Source: Sthenelais limicola
Lineage: Eukaryota > Annelida > Polychaeta > Phyllodocida > Sigalionidae
Length of the DNA stretch: 64,000 nucleotides
Assembly: GCA_942159475.1 (NCBI GenBank)
Contig: OW804097.1
Coordinates: 117,030,789 to 117,094,788, forward strand
Direction of reading: 5' to 3'
Shown: positions 62,101 to 63,198 of the stretch, in pieces
How the letters are laid out: each line of letters begins with the position of its first letter
Numbering within the stretch: position 1 is the stretch's first letter
Position numbers and translations under genes: made by a program
The notes under the pieces: generated by a model
Told to the model about the DNA's origin: nothing
Databases searched by the model: none
The model's input: the letters and a program-made list of their open reading frames with translations, nothing else

Positions 62101-62184
62101 AAAGCCCTGCTCCTTATCGGTCGGGAGCAGATGTGTGTATGCTTCCTTTCTGATGAAGATTCTCCTCATAACGTCAGCAACTAA
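3757..62184 (+). CDS. WRAP73: WRAP73 (WDR8), WD40-repeat centrosome and spindle-pole protein, 5' partial
   Basis: Thirteen exons join in frame: 3757-3852, 4519-4575, 4847-4963, 5432-5504, 5761-5864, 12182-12268, 54292-54426, 54874-54951, 55883-55973, 57345-57470, 58697-58780, 61284-61391 and 62060-62184. They total 1281 bp, or 426 residues plus TAA; vertebrate WRAP73 is about 460. Every intron is GT-AG. Recognition rests on family-specific strings such as [39 protein letters not shown] and [12 protein letters not shown]-repeat blades recur as WSPDS (residues 33 and 76), MWSPDS, AWAPTS, FSNDS, LWIWDVQ and YMWSPAG. WRAP73 orthologues act with SSX2IP/Msd1 at centrosomes, centriolar satellites or spindle poles in spindle anchoring and ciliogenesis. 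The short first exon is not in the window. Intron 6 is 42 kb, while most other introns are 0.25-2.5 kb. Confidence 0.96.
4519..4575 (+). CDS. WRAP73: WRAP73 exon B
   Basis: 19 codons, phase 0, from [12 protein letters not shown] to YKRGLVQ; acceptor TTTTCAG, donor GTAAAA. It holds the WSPDS turn of a WD blade. Confidence 0.95.
4847..4963 (+). CDS. WRAP73: WRAP73 exon C
   Basis: 39 codons, phase 0, [20 protein letters not shown] through [16 protein letters not shown]; donor GTGAGT. This is the best-conserved part of the protein. An ORF starting at 4820 runs through the acceptor into this exon but is not the real start. Confidence 0.96.
5432..5504 (+). CDS. WRAP73: WRAP73 exon D
   Basis: 24 codons plus one base, [20 protein letters not shown] then ACQK. 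The split glycine codon continues in exon E. Acceptor TTACACAG, donor GTATGT. Confidence 0.95.
5761..5864 (+). CDS. WRAP73: WRAP73 exon E
   Basis: Completes the split Gly and encodes [20 protein letters not shown] then [14 protein letters not shown], the next WD blade. Acceptor CCTATATAG, donor GTAACT, phase 0 exit. Confidence 0.95.
6123..6192 (+). repeat. (TTA)n microsatellite
   Basis: About 23 uninterrupted TTA units at the edge of an unusually GC-rich 250-bp stretch. Confidence 0.95.
6229..6477 (-). other. Possible minus-strand exon or exon-derived fragment, His/Gln-rich
   Basis: A GC-rich island in AT-rich intron 5 is open on the minus strand for 82 codons. It has [15 protein letters not shown], a Ser/Thr/Pro patch, then [17 protein letters not shown], ending [11 protein letters not shown]. 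On that strand an acceptor-like GCAACATGCAG lies at the left border and a donor-like CAG|GTAATA follows ATTACAG at the right. Poly-His and Gln tracts resemble low-complexity parts of transcription factors, but I recognise no family. It could be an exon of a nested antisense gene, a processed fragment or chance. Confidence 0.3.
6912..7147 (-). mobile_element. TIR-1 copy 1
   Basis: Full length, 236 bp. ATAA lies on both sides (6908-6911, 7148-7151). Subfamily S1 (AACAGAACTCATACTTTAAA inside). The - strand means the CCTTCACC end comes first. Confidence 0.85.
7855..8088 (-). mobile_element. TIR-1 copy 2
   Basis: Full length, 234 bp, subfamily S3 (CAGACAGATTTATTGAATGA inside). Ends GGGTCAAG and CTGACCC. 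Confidence 0.85.
8204..8438 (-). mobile_element. TIR-1 copy 3
   Basis: Full length, 235 bp, subfamily S2, flanked by ATTA on both sides (8200-8203, 8439-8442). Confidence 0.88.
8821..9178 (+). mobile_element. TIR-3 copy a
   Basis: Reference copy, 358 bp. It begins AATAGGGGATTTGCATGTG and ends ATGCAACTCCCCTATT. Internal marks are CAGTGCATGCTGGGAT, ATGCATGATGGGAAAGATG and AATTCCATGCGAATCAAGAT. No ORF, so non-autonomous. Confidence 0.85.
10343..10372 (+). ncRNA. Degenerate hammerhead-ribozyme-like core of a Penelope-type element end
   Basis: CTGAAGA (10343-10349) matches the hammerhead box CUGANGA. GAAAC (10368-10372) matches the second box, and the bases between (GGACCCCTGTGGAGTC) can form an imperfect stem II. 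Penelope-like elements and related retroposons carry such motifs in their terminal repeats. Flanking stems I and III were not confirmed. Confidence 0.3.
10421..10494 (+). repeat. Dispersed repeat shared with 61866-61940
   Basis: TTCATCACTCRAATCAACCC through GTTGGTAGTTCTCC and TTTTAAAAC is nearly identical to 61866-61940. Here it follows the hammerhead-like motif by about 50 bp, so both may be 3' ends of one retroelement family. Confidence 0.75.
10494..10600 (+). repeat. Short tandem repeat of TATAGTTTAATTGGTA units
   Basis: Five consecutive units of about 25-27 bp, each ATAGTTTAATTGGTA followed by an A-rich spacer. The last unit is changed to TATAGTTTCATAGG. Confidence 0.8.
11242..11476 (+). 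mobile_element. TIR-1 copy 4
   Basis: Full length, 235 bp, subfamily S1, with ACCT on both sides (11238-11241, 11477-11480). The left end is GGCTCAG, one base changed. Confidence 0.88.
11799..12018 (-). mobile_element. TIR-1 copy 5
   Basis: 220 bp, subfamily S1. TTAT lies on both sides. About 16 bp of the left inverted repeat (TTTCAGAAAATGTACA) are deleted. It ends 163 bp before WRAP73 exon F. Confidence 0.85.
12182..12268 (+). CDS. WRAP73: WRAP73 exon F
   Basis: 29 codons, phase 0, [19 protein letters not shown] then [10 protein letters not shown]. Acceptor TTTATTTCAG, donor GTGAGT. It stands alone between the two longest introns, 6.3 kb upstream and 42 kb downstream. Confidence 0.95.
12517..12629. 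mobile_element. hAT-like MITE, 113 bp
   Basis: CAGACATGGCGAAA (12517-12530) is the exact complement of TTTCGCCATGTCTG at the right end. TAGGTA lies immediately outside both ends (12511-12516, 12630-12635). CAG termini with a target duplication of 6-8 bp point to hAT. The interior repeats CCGGACCGGTGAAA and CCGGTCCGATTGTCCGGTGA. Confidence 0.7.
12917..13150 (+). mobile_element. TIR-1 copy 6
   Basis: Full length, 234 bp, subfamily S2. GATAC lies on both sides (12912-12916, 13151-13155). Right end changed to GGCGAGTTAACC. It is inverted relative to copy 5, with exon F between them. Confidence 0.85.
14524..14544 (+). repeat. G-run
   Basis: 14 G, one A, six G. Could form a G-quadruplex. Confidence 0.9.
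14597..14830 (+). mobile_element. TIR-1 copy 7
   Basis: Full length, 234 bp, subfamily S2, AATA on both sides (14593-14596, 14831-14834). Confidence 0.88.
15392..15405 (+). repeat. G-run, 14 G
   Basis: Uninterrupted run of 14 G shortly before TIR-2 copy a. Confidence 0.9.
15477..15731 (+). mobile_element. 255-bp insertion in TIR-2 copy a
   Basis: Interrupts the sequence AAGAAT|AGTATGTCAG seen intact in other TIR-2 copies. The right end is A-rich (AATAAAAAAAAATATGAAAA), as in a retroposed short element. No inverted repeats found. Confidence 0.5.
15820..15957. mobile_element. 138-bp insertion with TGTTATAC ends
   Basis: TGTTATAC at the left end and GTATAACA at the right are exact complements. 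ATGG is duplicated outside (15816-15819, 15958-15961). It interrupts TIR-2 copy a. Confidence 0.7.
16092..16326 (+). mobile_element. TIR-1 copy 8
   Basis: Subfamily S3. The right end decays after TTTCTGAAAACTTATA, so the last bases of the inverted repeat are lost. Confidence 0.8.
17053..17275 (-). mobile_element. TIR-1 copy 9
   Basis: Diverged copy, 223 bp, with GGGTCAGGTTGTCAG and CCTGACCC ends. It is followed after 17 bp by copy 10. Confidence 0.75.
17411..17459. repeat. Perfect 24-bp-arm palindrome
   Basis: AGCTTTGAATGAGAATAGTG continuing to TATA, one A, then the exact complement ending AAAGCT. No mismatch in 24 pairs, so it is recent or kept. Confidence 0.95.
17460..17482. repeat. Perfect 11-bp-arm palindrome
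   Basis: TATGTAGTATA, T, TATACTACATA, directly adjoining the larger hairpin. Confidence 0.95.
18126..18298 (+). repeat. Minisatellite with CCTGGGTAAGACCATAAAGT units
   Basis: Three units of about 70-80 bp, each CCTGGGTAWGAYCATAAA-TGCCT followed by a pyrimidine-rich CTGTCTC/CTTCTCT stretch. The same unit occurs in reverse at 36429-36540, also next to the 82-85-bp minisatellite. Confidence 0.8.
18299..18725 (+). repeat. 82-85-bp minisatellite array 1
   Basis: Five units of GATATAACCATATTAAATGT, GTTGATAAGGGCGTAAAGCA, ACCAATCTCACTCACTCACT and CCCTCTCAGCTCTCCCGCCC. The ACTC tetranucleotide part varies in length. Confidence 0.95.
19289..19507 (+). mobile_element. TIR-1 copy 11, decayed
   Basis: Both ends mutated (AGGAAAATTCGCCAG, CTGACACCCAAACCC), but GGCAGCTCTGCACATTTAGT and GGGTTATTTGAGAGGATT remain. 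Eight bp separate it from copy 12. Confidence 0.6.
19516..19747 (-). mobile_element. TIR-1 copy 12
   Basis: Full length, 232 bp, subfamily S1. Left flank ATGTATAT and right flank ATGTATGT match at 7 of 8 bases. Confidence 0.85.
20582..20816 (+). mobile_element. TIR-1 copy 13
   Basis: Full length, 235 bp, subfamily S1, TAAT on both sides (20578-20581, 20817-20820). Confidence 0.88.
21306..21515 (-). mobile_element. TIR-1 copy 14
   Basis: 210 bp, subfamily S1, ACAA on both sides. The GCAGCT segment near the right end is deleted. Confidence 0.86.
21867..22091 (-). mobile_element. TIR-1 copy 15
   Basis: 225 bp, subfamily S2, ATAT on both sides. Confidence 0.86.
22382..22572 (-). mobile_element. 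TIR-1 copy 16, right end lost
   Basis: GGATCAGATCGTCAGAAAAT start. Recognisable to CTACTGTAGCAGAATATT, then unrelated sequence. Confidence 0.65.
22850..23187 (+). mobile_element. TIR-2 copy b with amplified right end
   Basis: CACTCTAGG start and CCTAGACTA end, TACC on both sides (22846-22849, 23188-23191). The right-end block (GAGAGGCTTTCCCTTCGTTT to GAGCCTAGACTG) is present about four times in tandem, one unit internally changed. Confidence 0.85.
23689..23922 (-). mobile_element. TIR-1 copy 17
   Basis: Full length, 234 bp, ATAT flanks, diverged interior (GTGACGTTCAAATGCAGG). Confidence 0.82.
24028..24060 (+). ncRNA. Decayed hammerhead-like motif
   Basis: CTGACGA (24028-24034) fits the first hammerhead box. 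GGG-CA-CCC could be a very short stem II. The second box is AAAA instead of GAAA. The string CCTGACGAAGG is common at ends of Penelope-like elements. Confidence 0.2.
24300..24534 (-). mobile_element. TIR-1 copy 18
   Basis: Full length, 235 bp, subfamily S3, ATAT flanks. Very similar to copy 2. Confidence 0.86.
24900..25139 (-). mobile_element. TIR-1 copy 19
   Basis: Full length, 240 bp, subfamily S1, TTAT on both sides. Right end CTGACTC. Confidence 0.87.
25342..25546 (+). mobile_element. TIR-1 copy 20, shortened
   Basis: 205 bp. The left inverted repeat is cut to GGGTCAGATCGTCA and joined to AATAAATCCTTCTAAATTAG. Confidence 0.72.
25664..25898 (+). mobile_element. TIR-1 copy 21
   Basis: Full length, 235 bp, subfamily S2. 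Left flank AATACAT(G) and right flank AATACATG match over 7-8 bp. Confidence 0.86.
26224..26430 (-). mobile_element. TIR-1 copy 22, right end lost
   Basis: Starts GGGTCAGAATTTCAGAAAAT. The interior resembles copy 17. It stops after CCAAATTTGTAGATCAAATC. Confidence 0.7.
26825..27027 (+). mobile_element. TIR-2 copy c
   Basis: 203 bp, CACTCTAGG to CCTAGACTG, TGTT on both sides. Confidence 0.9.
27334..27557 (+). mobile_element. TIR-1 copy 23, decayed
   Basis: TGATCAAGCCATCAGAAAAT start, CCCGCAACCTGACCACC end. The middle is clearly TIR-1 (AGGCTGGAAAATGACTAATA). Confidence 0.65.
27831..28034 (+). mobile_element. TIR-2 copy d
   Basis: 204 bp, intact ends, AATA on both sides (27827-27830, 28035-28038). 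Confidence 0.92.
28057..28235 (+). mobile_element. TIR-2 copy e, old
   Basis: ATATCTAGGAACTCAGATCA start and TATGGGCCTGGGG end. Strongly diverged but collinear with copy d, which it follows after 22 bp. Confidence 0.6.
28384..28596. mobile_element. Fold-back element, GGCCGGTCTCCACTG ends
   Basis: GGGCCGGTCTCCACTGCACC plus GATT at the left mirrors AATCGGCTGAGTGGACACGG plus AGGCC at the right with a few mismatches. The interior has its own short repeats (GACGGTCGACGGTCAGC). An open frame across it is incidental. Confidence 0.5.
28723..29070 (+). mobile_element. TIR-3 copy b
   Basis: 348 bp, AATAGGAGAGTTGCAGGTCT start, CTATGCAAATCCCTTATT end. Collinear with copy a. Confidence 0.85.
29267..29892 (+). 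repeat. Polypyrimidine (TCC)n tract, about 625 bp
   Basis: Almost only C and T, mostly TCC with CTT and CCC variants and scattered CGTCTCCTTCC units. The Pro/Leu/Ser-rich and Glu/Arg/Gly-rich open frames on the two strands come from this tract and are not genes. Confidence 0.95.
30252..30383. mobile_element. FB-5 copy a, truncated
   Basis: Left arm and loop of the fold-back family (GTGGACACACACAGCCGATT, loop GATGTTATTTCAAAAACATA). The right arm stops at GAAATCCTGATAC and joins a TIR-1 fragment. Confidence 0.75.
30384..30514 (-). mobile_element. TIR-1 copy 24, left part missing
   Basis: Starts mid-element at TGATACTTTAAATCAACACG and runs to a normal CTGACCC end. Subfamily S1. Confidence 0.75.
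31000..31234 (+). mobile_element. TIR-1 copy 25
   Basis: Full length, 235 bp, subfamily S2, ATAT(G) on both sides. Confidence 0.87.
31529..31706 (+). mobile_element. TIR-1 copy 26, right end lost
   Basis: Subfamily S2 up to TTATTTTCGTTTGAAG, then unrelated DNA. Confidence 0.75.
32142..32369 (+). mobile_element. TIR-2 copy f
   Basis: 228 bp, AAGA on both sides. A roughly 30-bp block (TTTTAATGGAATTATAATGG plus CACTTTGCGG) is duplicated inside. Confidence 0.9.
32401..32412 (+). repeat. C-run, 12 C, within a C-rich stretch to 32440
   Basis: C12 then CTCCCC, CCCGCC and another C run of about 11. Confidence 0.9.
32891..33566 (-). mobile_element. TIR-3 copy c, interrupted
   Basis: Reverse orientation, AATAGGGGACTTGCATTACC to GCAAATCCCCTATT. 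About 310 bp of unrelated AT-rich sequence sits between 32985 and 33295. Confidence 0.8.
33723..33969 (+). mobile_element. TIR-1 copy 27
   Basis: 247 bp, TTAT(G) on both sides. Diverged, with small internal duplications (TATATATATCTGAG, GGTTATATATTTTGGCTAGG). Confidence 0.82.
34908..35189. repeat. 21-bp inverted repeat split by a TIR-2 copy
   Basis: ATTTTTATACACACAGAAGT+A at 34908-34928 is the exact complement of 35169-35189. Without the TIR-2 copy between them the arms would be about 80 bp apart. Confidence 0.85.
34955..35157 (+). mobile_element. TIR-2 copy g
   Basis: 203 bp, CACTCTAGGCC to CCTAGACTG. Flanks TGAA and GTAT do not match. It lies between the arms of another inverted repeat. 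Confidence 0.88.
35539..35773 (-). mobile_element. TIR-1 copy 28
   Basis: Full length, 235 bp, subfamily S1. Left flank ATATGT(G) and right flank ATATGTG match over 6-7 bp. Confidence 0.86.
36115..36428 (-). repeat. 82-85-bp minisatellite array 2 (reverse)
   Basis: Four units of the array-1 monomer in reverse orientation. It is followed by the reverse of the CCTGGGTA minisatellite, so the whole mirrors 18126-18725. Confidence 0.93.
36429..36540 (-). repeat. CCTGGGTA minisatellite, reverse
   Basis: Two units ending ATACCCAGGAAATAGAG and ATACCCAGGACCAGAG, the reverse of the units at 18126-18298. Confidence 0.75.
36470..37021 (+). repeat. Polypurine (GA)n-rich tract, about 550 bp
   Basis: GAGAGA with GACAGA, GGA and GGAG variants and few pyrimidines. 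Open frames here are Ser/Leu-rich on one strand and Arg/Glu-rich on the other and are by-products. Confidence 0.93.
37759..37995 (-). mobile_element. TIR-1 copy 29
   Basis: Full length, 237 bp, subfamily S1. Left end GGCGTCAG. Confidence 0.84.
38370..38606 (-). mobile_element. TIR-1 copy 30
   Basis: Full length, 237 bp, S2-like, ends GGGTGAAG and GATCTGACCC. Confidence 0.82.
38658..38810. mobile_element. TIR-1 copy 31, fold-back derivative
   Basis: 153 bp. Both ends are the CCTTCACC/GGTGAAG end: it begins ATTCGCCTTCACCAATCCTC and ends AGATTGGCGAAGTTAAATTG. The GCAGCT end is absent. Confidence 0.75.
39181..39415 (-). mobile_element. TIR-1 copy 32
   Basis: Full length, 235 bp, subfamily S2. 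Confidence 0.86.
39754..39958. mobile_element. FB-5 copy b, complete fold-back
   Basis: TGCCCACACACAACCGATTT at the left pairs with AAATCGGCTGTGTGGGGGCA at the right. Pairing continues through GTCTCCCGATTGCCCC, CCTAGGATTTCATTT and CCTGGTTTATGTT to a loop TATTTCAAAAA. The whole 205 bp is one long hairpin. Confidence 0.88.
40203..40437 (-). mobile_element. TIR-1 copy 33
   Basis: Full length, 235 bp, subfamily S1. Confidence 0.86.
40701..40763 (+). repeat. (TATAG)n microsatellite
   Basis: About 12 units of AGTAT/TATAG with early variants AGAATAGTAT. Confidence 0.92.
41000..41235 (+). mobile_element. TIR-1 copy 34, diverged
   Basis: 236 bp, GGGTGGAGCCGCCAGAAAAT start, GGCGACTTGTCCC end. Confidence 0.72.
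41534..41707 (-). mobile_element. TIR-2 copy h
   Basis: Reverse, 174 bp, CAGTCTAGGCCC to GGACCTAGAGTG. About 30 bp deleted inside. Confidence 0.87.
41766..41781 (+). repeat. C-run, 16 C
   Basis: Uninterrupted run of 16 C. Confidence 0.9.
42345..42570 (+). mobile_element. TIR-1 copy 35
   Basis: 226 bp, subfamily S2, ATAT on both sides. About 9 bp lost near the right end. Confidence 0.85.
42674..42889 (+). mobile_element. TIR-1 copy 36
   Basis: 216 bp, subfamily S2, ATAT(G) on both sides. A deletion removes CTGCAATTTGGTCAATACTA. Confidence 0.86.
42948..42974 (+). repeat. G-run with one C
   Basis: 14 G, one C, 12 G. Confidence 0.9.
43292..43485. mobile_element. FB-5 copy c, fold-back
   Basis: CCGTGGACACACACAGCCGA start and a GATCGGCTGTGTGCA end. 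The right arm has a slipped G run (43449-43460). Otherwise it pairs end to end like copy b. Confidence 0.87.
43649..43833 (+). mobile_element. TIR-1 copy 37, shortened
   Basis: 185 bp, subfamily S2, ATTT(G) on both sides. A deletion joins TTTTTGTCTGA directly to CAATCCGACCC. Confidence 0.83.
44006..44036. repeat. Hairpin GGGAGGTATAT/ATATACCTCCC
   Basis: Perfect 11-bp arms, 9-nt loop. A related arrangement of GGGAGGTATA and ACCTCCC occurs at 59876-59926. Confidence 0.85.
44883..45115 (+). mobile_element. TIR-1 copy 38
   Basis: 233 bp, subfamily S1, intact ends. Confidence 0.86.
45274..45332 (-). mobile_element. TIR-1 copy 39, end fragment
   Basis: Only the last 59 bp (TAGCAGAATTTACTAAAT to CTGACCC) remain. 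A TIR-4 copy begins about 2 bp later. Confidence 0.75.
45335..45545 (+). mobile_element. TIR-4 copy a, right half missing
   Basis: Begins GTGTTTCAGAAAAATGAGTC with ATAAGTCGCAAAATTGATAT, then the family interior, ending near CTATGGAGTATATA. Confidence 0.75.
46214..46448 (-). mobile_element. TIR-1 copy 40
   Basis: Full length, 235 bp, subfamily S1, flanks ATACAT(G) and ATACAT. Confidence 0.86.
46592..46605 (+). repeat. C-run then (CA)n
   Basis: 14 C followed by CACACACACACAC. Confidence 0.88.
47341..47576 (+). mobile_element. TIR-1 copy 41
   Basis: Full length, 236 bp, subfamily S2. Confidence 0.86.
47886..47935 (+). mobile_element. TIR-4 copy b, end fragment
   Basis: ATGAGTCACAAGTCGCCAAA followed by GATTTTGAGATATCATCACA, matching one end of TIR-4 only. 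Confidence 0.6.
48315..48522 (+). mobile_element. TIR-1 copy 42, decayed
   Basis: GAAAATGTATACAATCTGCA start region and ATTGGTGAAGACAAATTATA end region. Both ends mutated. Confidence 0.6.
49151..49555 (+). mobile_element. TIR-4 copy c
   Basis: About 405 bp, TGTGTTCCAGGAAAATGAGT with CACAAGTCGCAGA at the left and GCGACATATGACTCATTTTC at the right. No ORF of note. Confidence 0.83.
49645..49994 (+). mobile_element. TIR-3 copy d
   Basis: 350 bp, AATAGGGGAGTTGCATGTCT start, ATGCAACTCCCCTATT end. Intact. Confidence 0.88.
50217..50451 (-). mobile_element. TIR-1 copy 43
   Basis: Full length, 235 bp, subfamily S2, ATAT on both sides. Carries private changes (CCAATTTTCTC, GACGAACATAAAG) shared with copy 45. 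Confidence 0.86.
50523..50749 (-). mobile_element. TIR-1 copy 44
   Basis: 227 bp, diverged, TACAT on both sides, right end CTTGTCC. Confidence 0.78.
50757..50889 (-). mobile_element. TIR-1 copy 45, internally deleted
   Basis: 133 bp. Nearly identical to the first half of copy 43, then joined directly to AACAATTGTACATTTTCTG. Confidence 0.82.
51047..51068 (+). repeat. C-run, 22 C
   Basis: Longest mononucleotide C run in the window. Confidence 0.9.
51807..51913 (+). mobile_element. TIR-6 copy a, 107 bp
   Basis: GGGCCTAGTCCACTAAGCCG plus ATTCTCATG at the left pairs with CATGAGAATCGGCTTGGTGG plus ACTAGGGCC at the right. Loop CTCACAGAATTTAGTGC-AAAGAGTCCTCTGCGGCG. Confidence 0.87.
52037..52208 (-). 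mobile_element. TIR-1 copy 46, decayed
   Basis: GGTCAAATCGTCAGAAAATG start. The interior is recognisable (ATATACTCAGATGTACC); it reaches TAGCAGAATT and then abuts copy 47. Confidence 0.65.
52209..52431 (-). mobile_element. TIR-1 copy 47
   Basis: 223 bp, subfamily S2. It appears inserted into the right part of copy 46. Confidence 0.84.
52832..53066 (-). mobile_element. TIR-1 copy 48
   Basis: Full length, 235 bp, subfamily S2, right end CTGGCCC. Confidence 0.86.
53512..53714 (-). mobile_element. TIR-2 copy i
   Basis: Reverse, 203 bp, CAGTCTAGGCCC to GGACCTAGAGTG, TTTA on both sides. Confidence 0.9.
53862..53875 (-). promoter_or_regulatory. CTCF-like motif
   Basis: GCGCCACCTGGTGA reads TCACCAGGTGGCGC on the minus strand, close to the CTCF core. 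A second partial match (GGCTCCCCCTAGTGA, 53906-53920) lies about 45 bp away in the same orientation. Confidence 0.3.
53990..54215. repeat. Inverted-repeat-rich element upstream of exon G
   Basis: Repeated CGATAAG, TATCGC and TTGCAA words. The core at about 54110-54175 folds as TTGCAACAGGCCTTCCCGAT-AGGCCT / AGGCCTATCGGGAAAGCTTG-TTGCGAA, arms about 27 bp, loop CTGCAATAGCC. It ends less than 80 bp before exon G. Confidence 0.6.
54292..54426 (+). CDS. WRAP73: WRAP73 exon G
   Basis: 45 codons, phase 0, [20 protein letters not shown] to [11 protein letters not shown]. Acceptor TCTCTTTTCAG after a good pyrimidine tract, donor GTAAAG. Carries a WD blade with [15 protein letters not shown]. Confidence 0.96.
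54874..54951 (+). CDS. WRAP73: WRAP73 exon H
   Basis: 26 codons, phase 0, [17 protein letters not shown] then PPTLEHKNL. Acceptor TTTTCCAG, donor GTGAGT. Confidence 0.95.
55008..55398 (+). mobile_element. TIR-4 copy d
   Basis: About 390 bp, GTGTTCCAGGAAAGTTAGTC with ATAAGTCGCAAAATTG at the left, GCGACTTGTGACTCATTTGC at the right. It fills much of intron 8. Confidence 0.83.
55883..55973 (+). CDS. WRAP73: WRAP73 exon I
   Basis: 30 codons plus one base, [20 protein letters not shown] to FGTKSR. This is the variable linker region of the family, so exact borders rest on the CCCTAG acceptor, the T|GTAAGA donor and frame continuity into TyrGluVal of exon J. Confidence 0.88.
56116..56143 (+). repeat. 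A-run, 28 A
   Basis: Uninterrupted run just before TIR-1 copy 49. No clear retroposon is attached. Confidence 0.9.
56176..56404 (+). mobile_element. TIR-1 copy 49
   Basis: 229 bp, subfamily S1, ATAT(G) on both sides. Left end GGATCAG. In intron 9. Confidence 0.86.
56715..56732 (+). repeat. G-run, 18 G
   Basis: Uninterrupted run of 18 G in intron 9. The remainder of 56405-57340 shows nothing recognisable. Confidence 0.9.
57345..57470 (+). CDS. WRAP73: WRAP73 exon J
   Basis: Completes Tyr from exon I and encodes [20 protein letters not shown] to [12 protein letters not shown], matching the family's [20 protein letters not shown] region. Phase 1 exit (G|GTGAGA). Confidence 0.96.
57564..57670 (-). 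mobile_element. TIR-6 copy b, 107 bp
   Basis: GGGCCTAGTCCACTAAGCCG start, CGGCTTAGTGGACAAGGCCC end. The central part is the reverse complement of copy a's, so the two are inserted in opposite orientation. Confidence 0.87.
57723..57927 (-). mobile_element. TIR-2 copy j
   Basis: Reverse, 205 bp, CAGTCTAGGCCC to GGACCTAGAGTG, AATA on both sides. Confidence 0.92.
58445..58480 (+). repeat. (ACAT)n with shared flank
   Basis: Five ACAT units followed by GTAGTCCAGCTT. The same flank follows the larger (CATA)n tract at 60121-60225. Confidence 0.8.
58697..58780 (+). CDS. WRAP73: WRAP73 exon K
   Basis: Completes Asp and encodes [20 protein letters not shown] then IQDAPVR, a WD blade (LWIWDVQ). Acceptor TTATTTACAG, donor T|GTAAGT. 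Confidence 0.96.
58836..59069 (+). mobile_element. TIR-1 copy 50
   Basis: 234 bp, subfamily S2, left end AGGTCAG, right end TTAGACCA. GTAT flanks both ends approximately. In intron 11. Confidence 0.84.
59135..59213 (-). mobile_element. TIR-1 copy 51, fragment
   Basis: First 79 bp only (GGGTGAAGTCACCAGAAAAT to GACGAAAATAAAG). Confidence 0.72.
59276..59290 (-). promoter_or_regulatory. CTCF-like motif
   Basis: ACGCCACCTTGTGGA reads TCCACAAGGTGGCGT on the minus strand. A similar CACTAGGTGGCGTC lies on the plus strand at 59582-59595, so the two point in opposite directions. Confidence 0.28.
59931..60119 (-). mobile_element. TIR-3 copy e, truncated
   Basis: AATAGGGGACTTGCATAGCC start, then runs to CCCATCTTTTAATCTTAAAG and ends at a (CATA)n tract. 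Confidence 0.8.
60121..60211 (+). repeat. (CATA)n microsatellite
   Basis: About 22 units with one CACATA variant. Followed by CATGTAGTCCAGCTTTATGC and minisatellite array 3. Confidence 0.95.
60231..61190 (+). repeat. 82-85-bp minisatellite array 3
   Basis: Twelve units of the same monomer as array 1, nearly identical to each other. They vary mainly in ACTC copy number and GCCC/ACAC. It ends about 95 bp before WRAP73 exon L. Confidence 0.96.
61284..61391 (+). CDS. WRAP73: WRAP73 exon L
   Basis: Completes Phe and encodes [20 protein letters not shown] then [15 protein letters not shown]. Acceptor TATTGGACAG, donor G|GTAACA. The ATG-initiated frame from 61229 is read-through of the intron. Confidence 0.96.
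61866..61940 (+). repeat. Dispersed repeat shared with 10421-10494
   Basis: About 70 bp nearly identical to the sequence after the hammerhead-like motif near 10.35 kb. Otherwise intron 12 is plain AT-rich DNA. Confidence 0.75.
62060..62184 (+). CDS. WRAP73: WRAP73 exon M, terminal coding exon
   Basis: Completes Ala and encodes [20 protein letters not shown] through [20 protein letters not shown], stop TAA at 62182-62184. It matches the family's final blade ([20 protein letters not shown] type). The tail after the last blade is short. Confidence 0.95.
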
Positions 62185-62469
62185 ACTATTGTTAGCATCA
62201 TCATCATTCCACGCAATCTCCACGTATCAATGAATGTCTTGTATATATATCCCTTAGTGTGTAAGGTATTACATTAATTGTGATGTGTTTCAGGAAAATG
62301 AGTCACAAGTCGCAAAAAATAGATTTTGAGATACCATTATATTTGAACAGATGAGATCAAGCCGATTCCAATGATAGTAAACAGTCTAATAATCTATTTC
62401 TAGATTTTAAGTTTGATATTTTCATTTTTGAAAAAAAAAAGTTTCCAATATTTATTGGGGGGGGGGGGC

Positions 62470-62475
62470 AATAAA
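62470..62475 (+). terminator. Candidate poly(A) signal AATAAA
   Basis: First AATAAA after the WRAP73 stop, just after a G12 run, inside TIR-4 copy e. A second one is at 62606-62611. No T/G-rich element was tested. Confidence 0.35.
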
Positions 62476-62605
62476 CAGTAAAGTAACTAAATGTAGTCCA
62501 TATGAGGACCTTTAAAACAAAAGGATATTACATATATTGTCCTAAAATTTGATACATCGTTCGATATAACTATAAGTGATGAACTCAAAAAAATCAGAAC
62601 ATTCC

Positions 62606-62611
62606 AATAAA
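62606..62611 (+). terminator. Second candidate poly(A) signal AATAAA
   Basis: CCAATAAAGTC within TIR-4 copy e, 422 bp after the stop codon. Confidence 0.3.
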
Positions 62612-62713
62612 GTCATCTTGTAAAATAAACACTTTGAAAAATACGGTTTTTGCGACTTGTGACTCATTTTCCTGAAACGCGTCACATTTATTTATCATCA
62701 TGAGCATCATTCT

Positions 62714-63033
62714 AATAGGGGATTTGCATGTCCACCATCTTATATATCGATTAGCATGGATATATGGGAGGTGTATGTCAGTGTAAAAGCTACAGAAAAC
62801 ATGTTATGTTCAGCATGGAATATTTGATGGGGATTTCATGTAAATAGCCAAGTGTTTTACATGTTTTTATAAAACAAGACTTCATCTTTCCCATCATGGA
62901 TTTGGTTTCTATAGATCATTTACGATATTGGTGAAAAGATTTTTGCATTTTCCGATGAAAATGTTGCTAAATATTTGTATGTCAGTTTATACTGAATCCA
63001 AACATGCGCAGTGTCACATGCAAATCCCCTATT
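62714..63033 (-). mobile_element. TIR-3 copy f
   Basis: 320 bp, AATAGGGGATTTGCATGTCC start, ATGCAAATCCCCTATT end. Reverse orientation and somewhat diverged. Confidence 0.84.
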
Positions 63034-63198
63034 GCGTTTTTCGGATGACATGTGAATCCCAAAGATGCAGACGCGTACTTCAGATGTGCAAACTGCTGCC
63101 CACAAAGTCATTTTGTCGATCTCGATAGCGCGTTTTTGTTCTTCCTCATTTGAAGTTGTATATACTCATATTGGGTTGTATGTTTAGTCTGTGGTAAT

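Larger units (their letters stand above)
62283..62687 (+). mobile_element. TIR-4 copy e, in the 3' UTR or just downstream
   Basis: TGTGTTTCAGGAAAATGAGT with CACAAGTCGC at the left and GCGACTTGTGACTCATTTTC with CTGAAACGCGTCACA at the right, about 405 bp. Starts about 100 bp after the WRAP73 stop. Confidence 0.86.
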
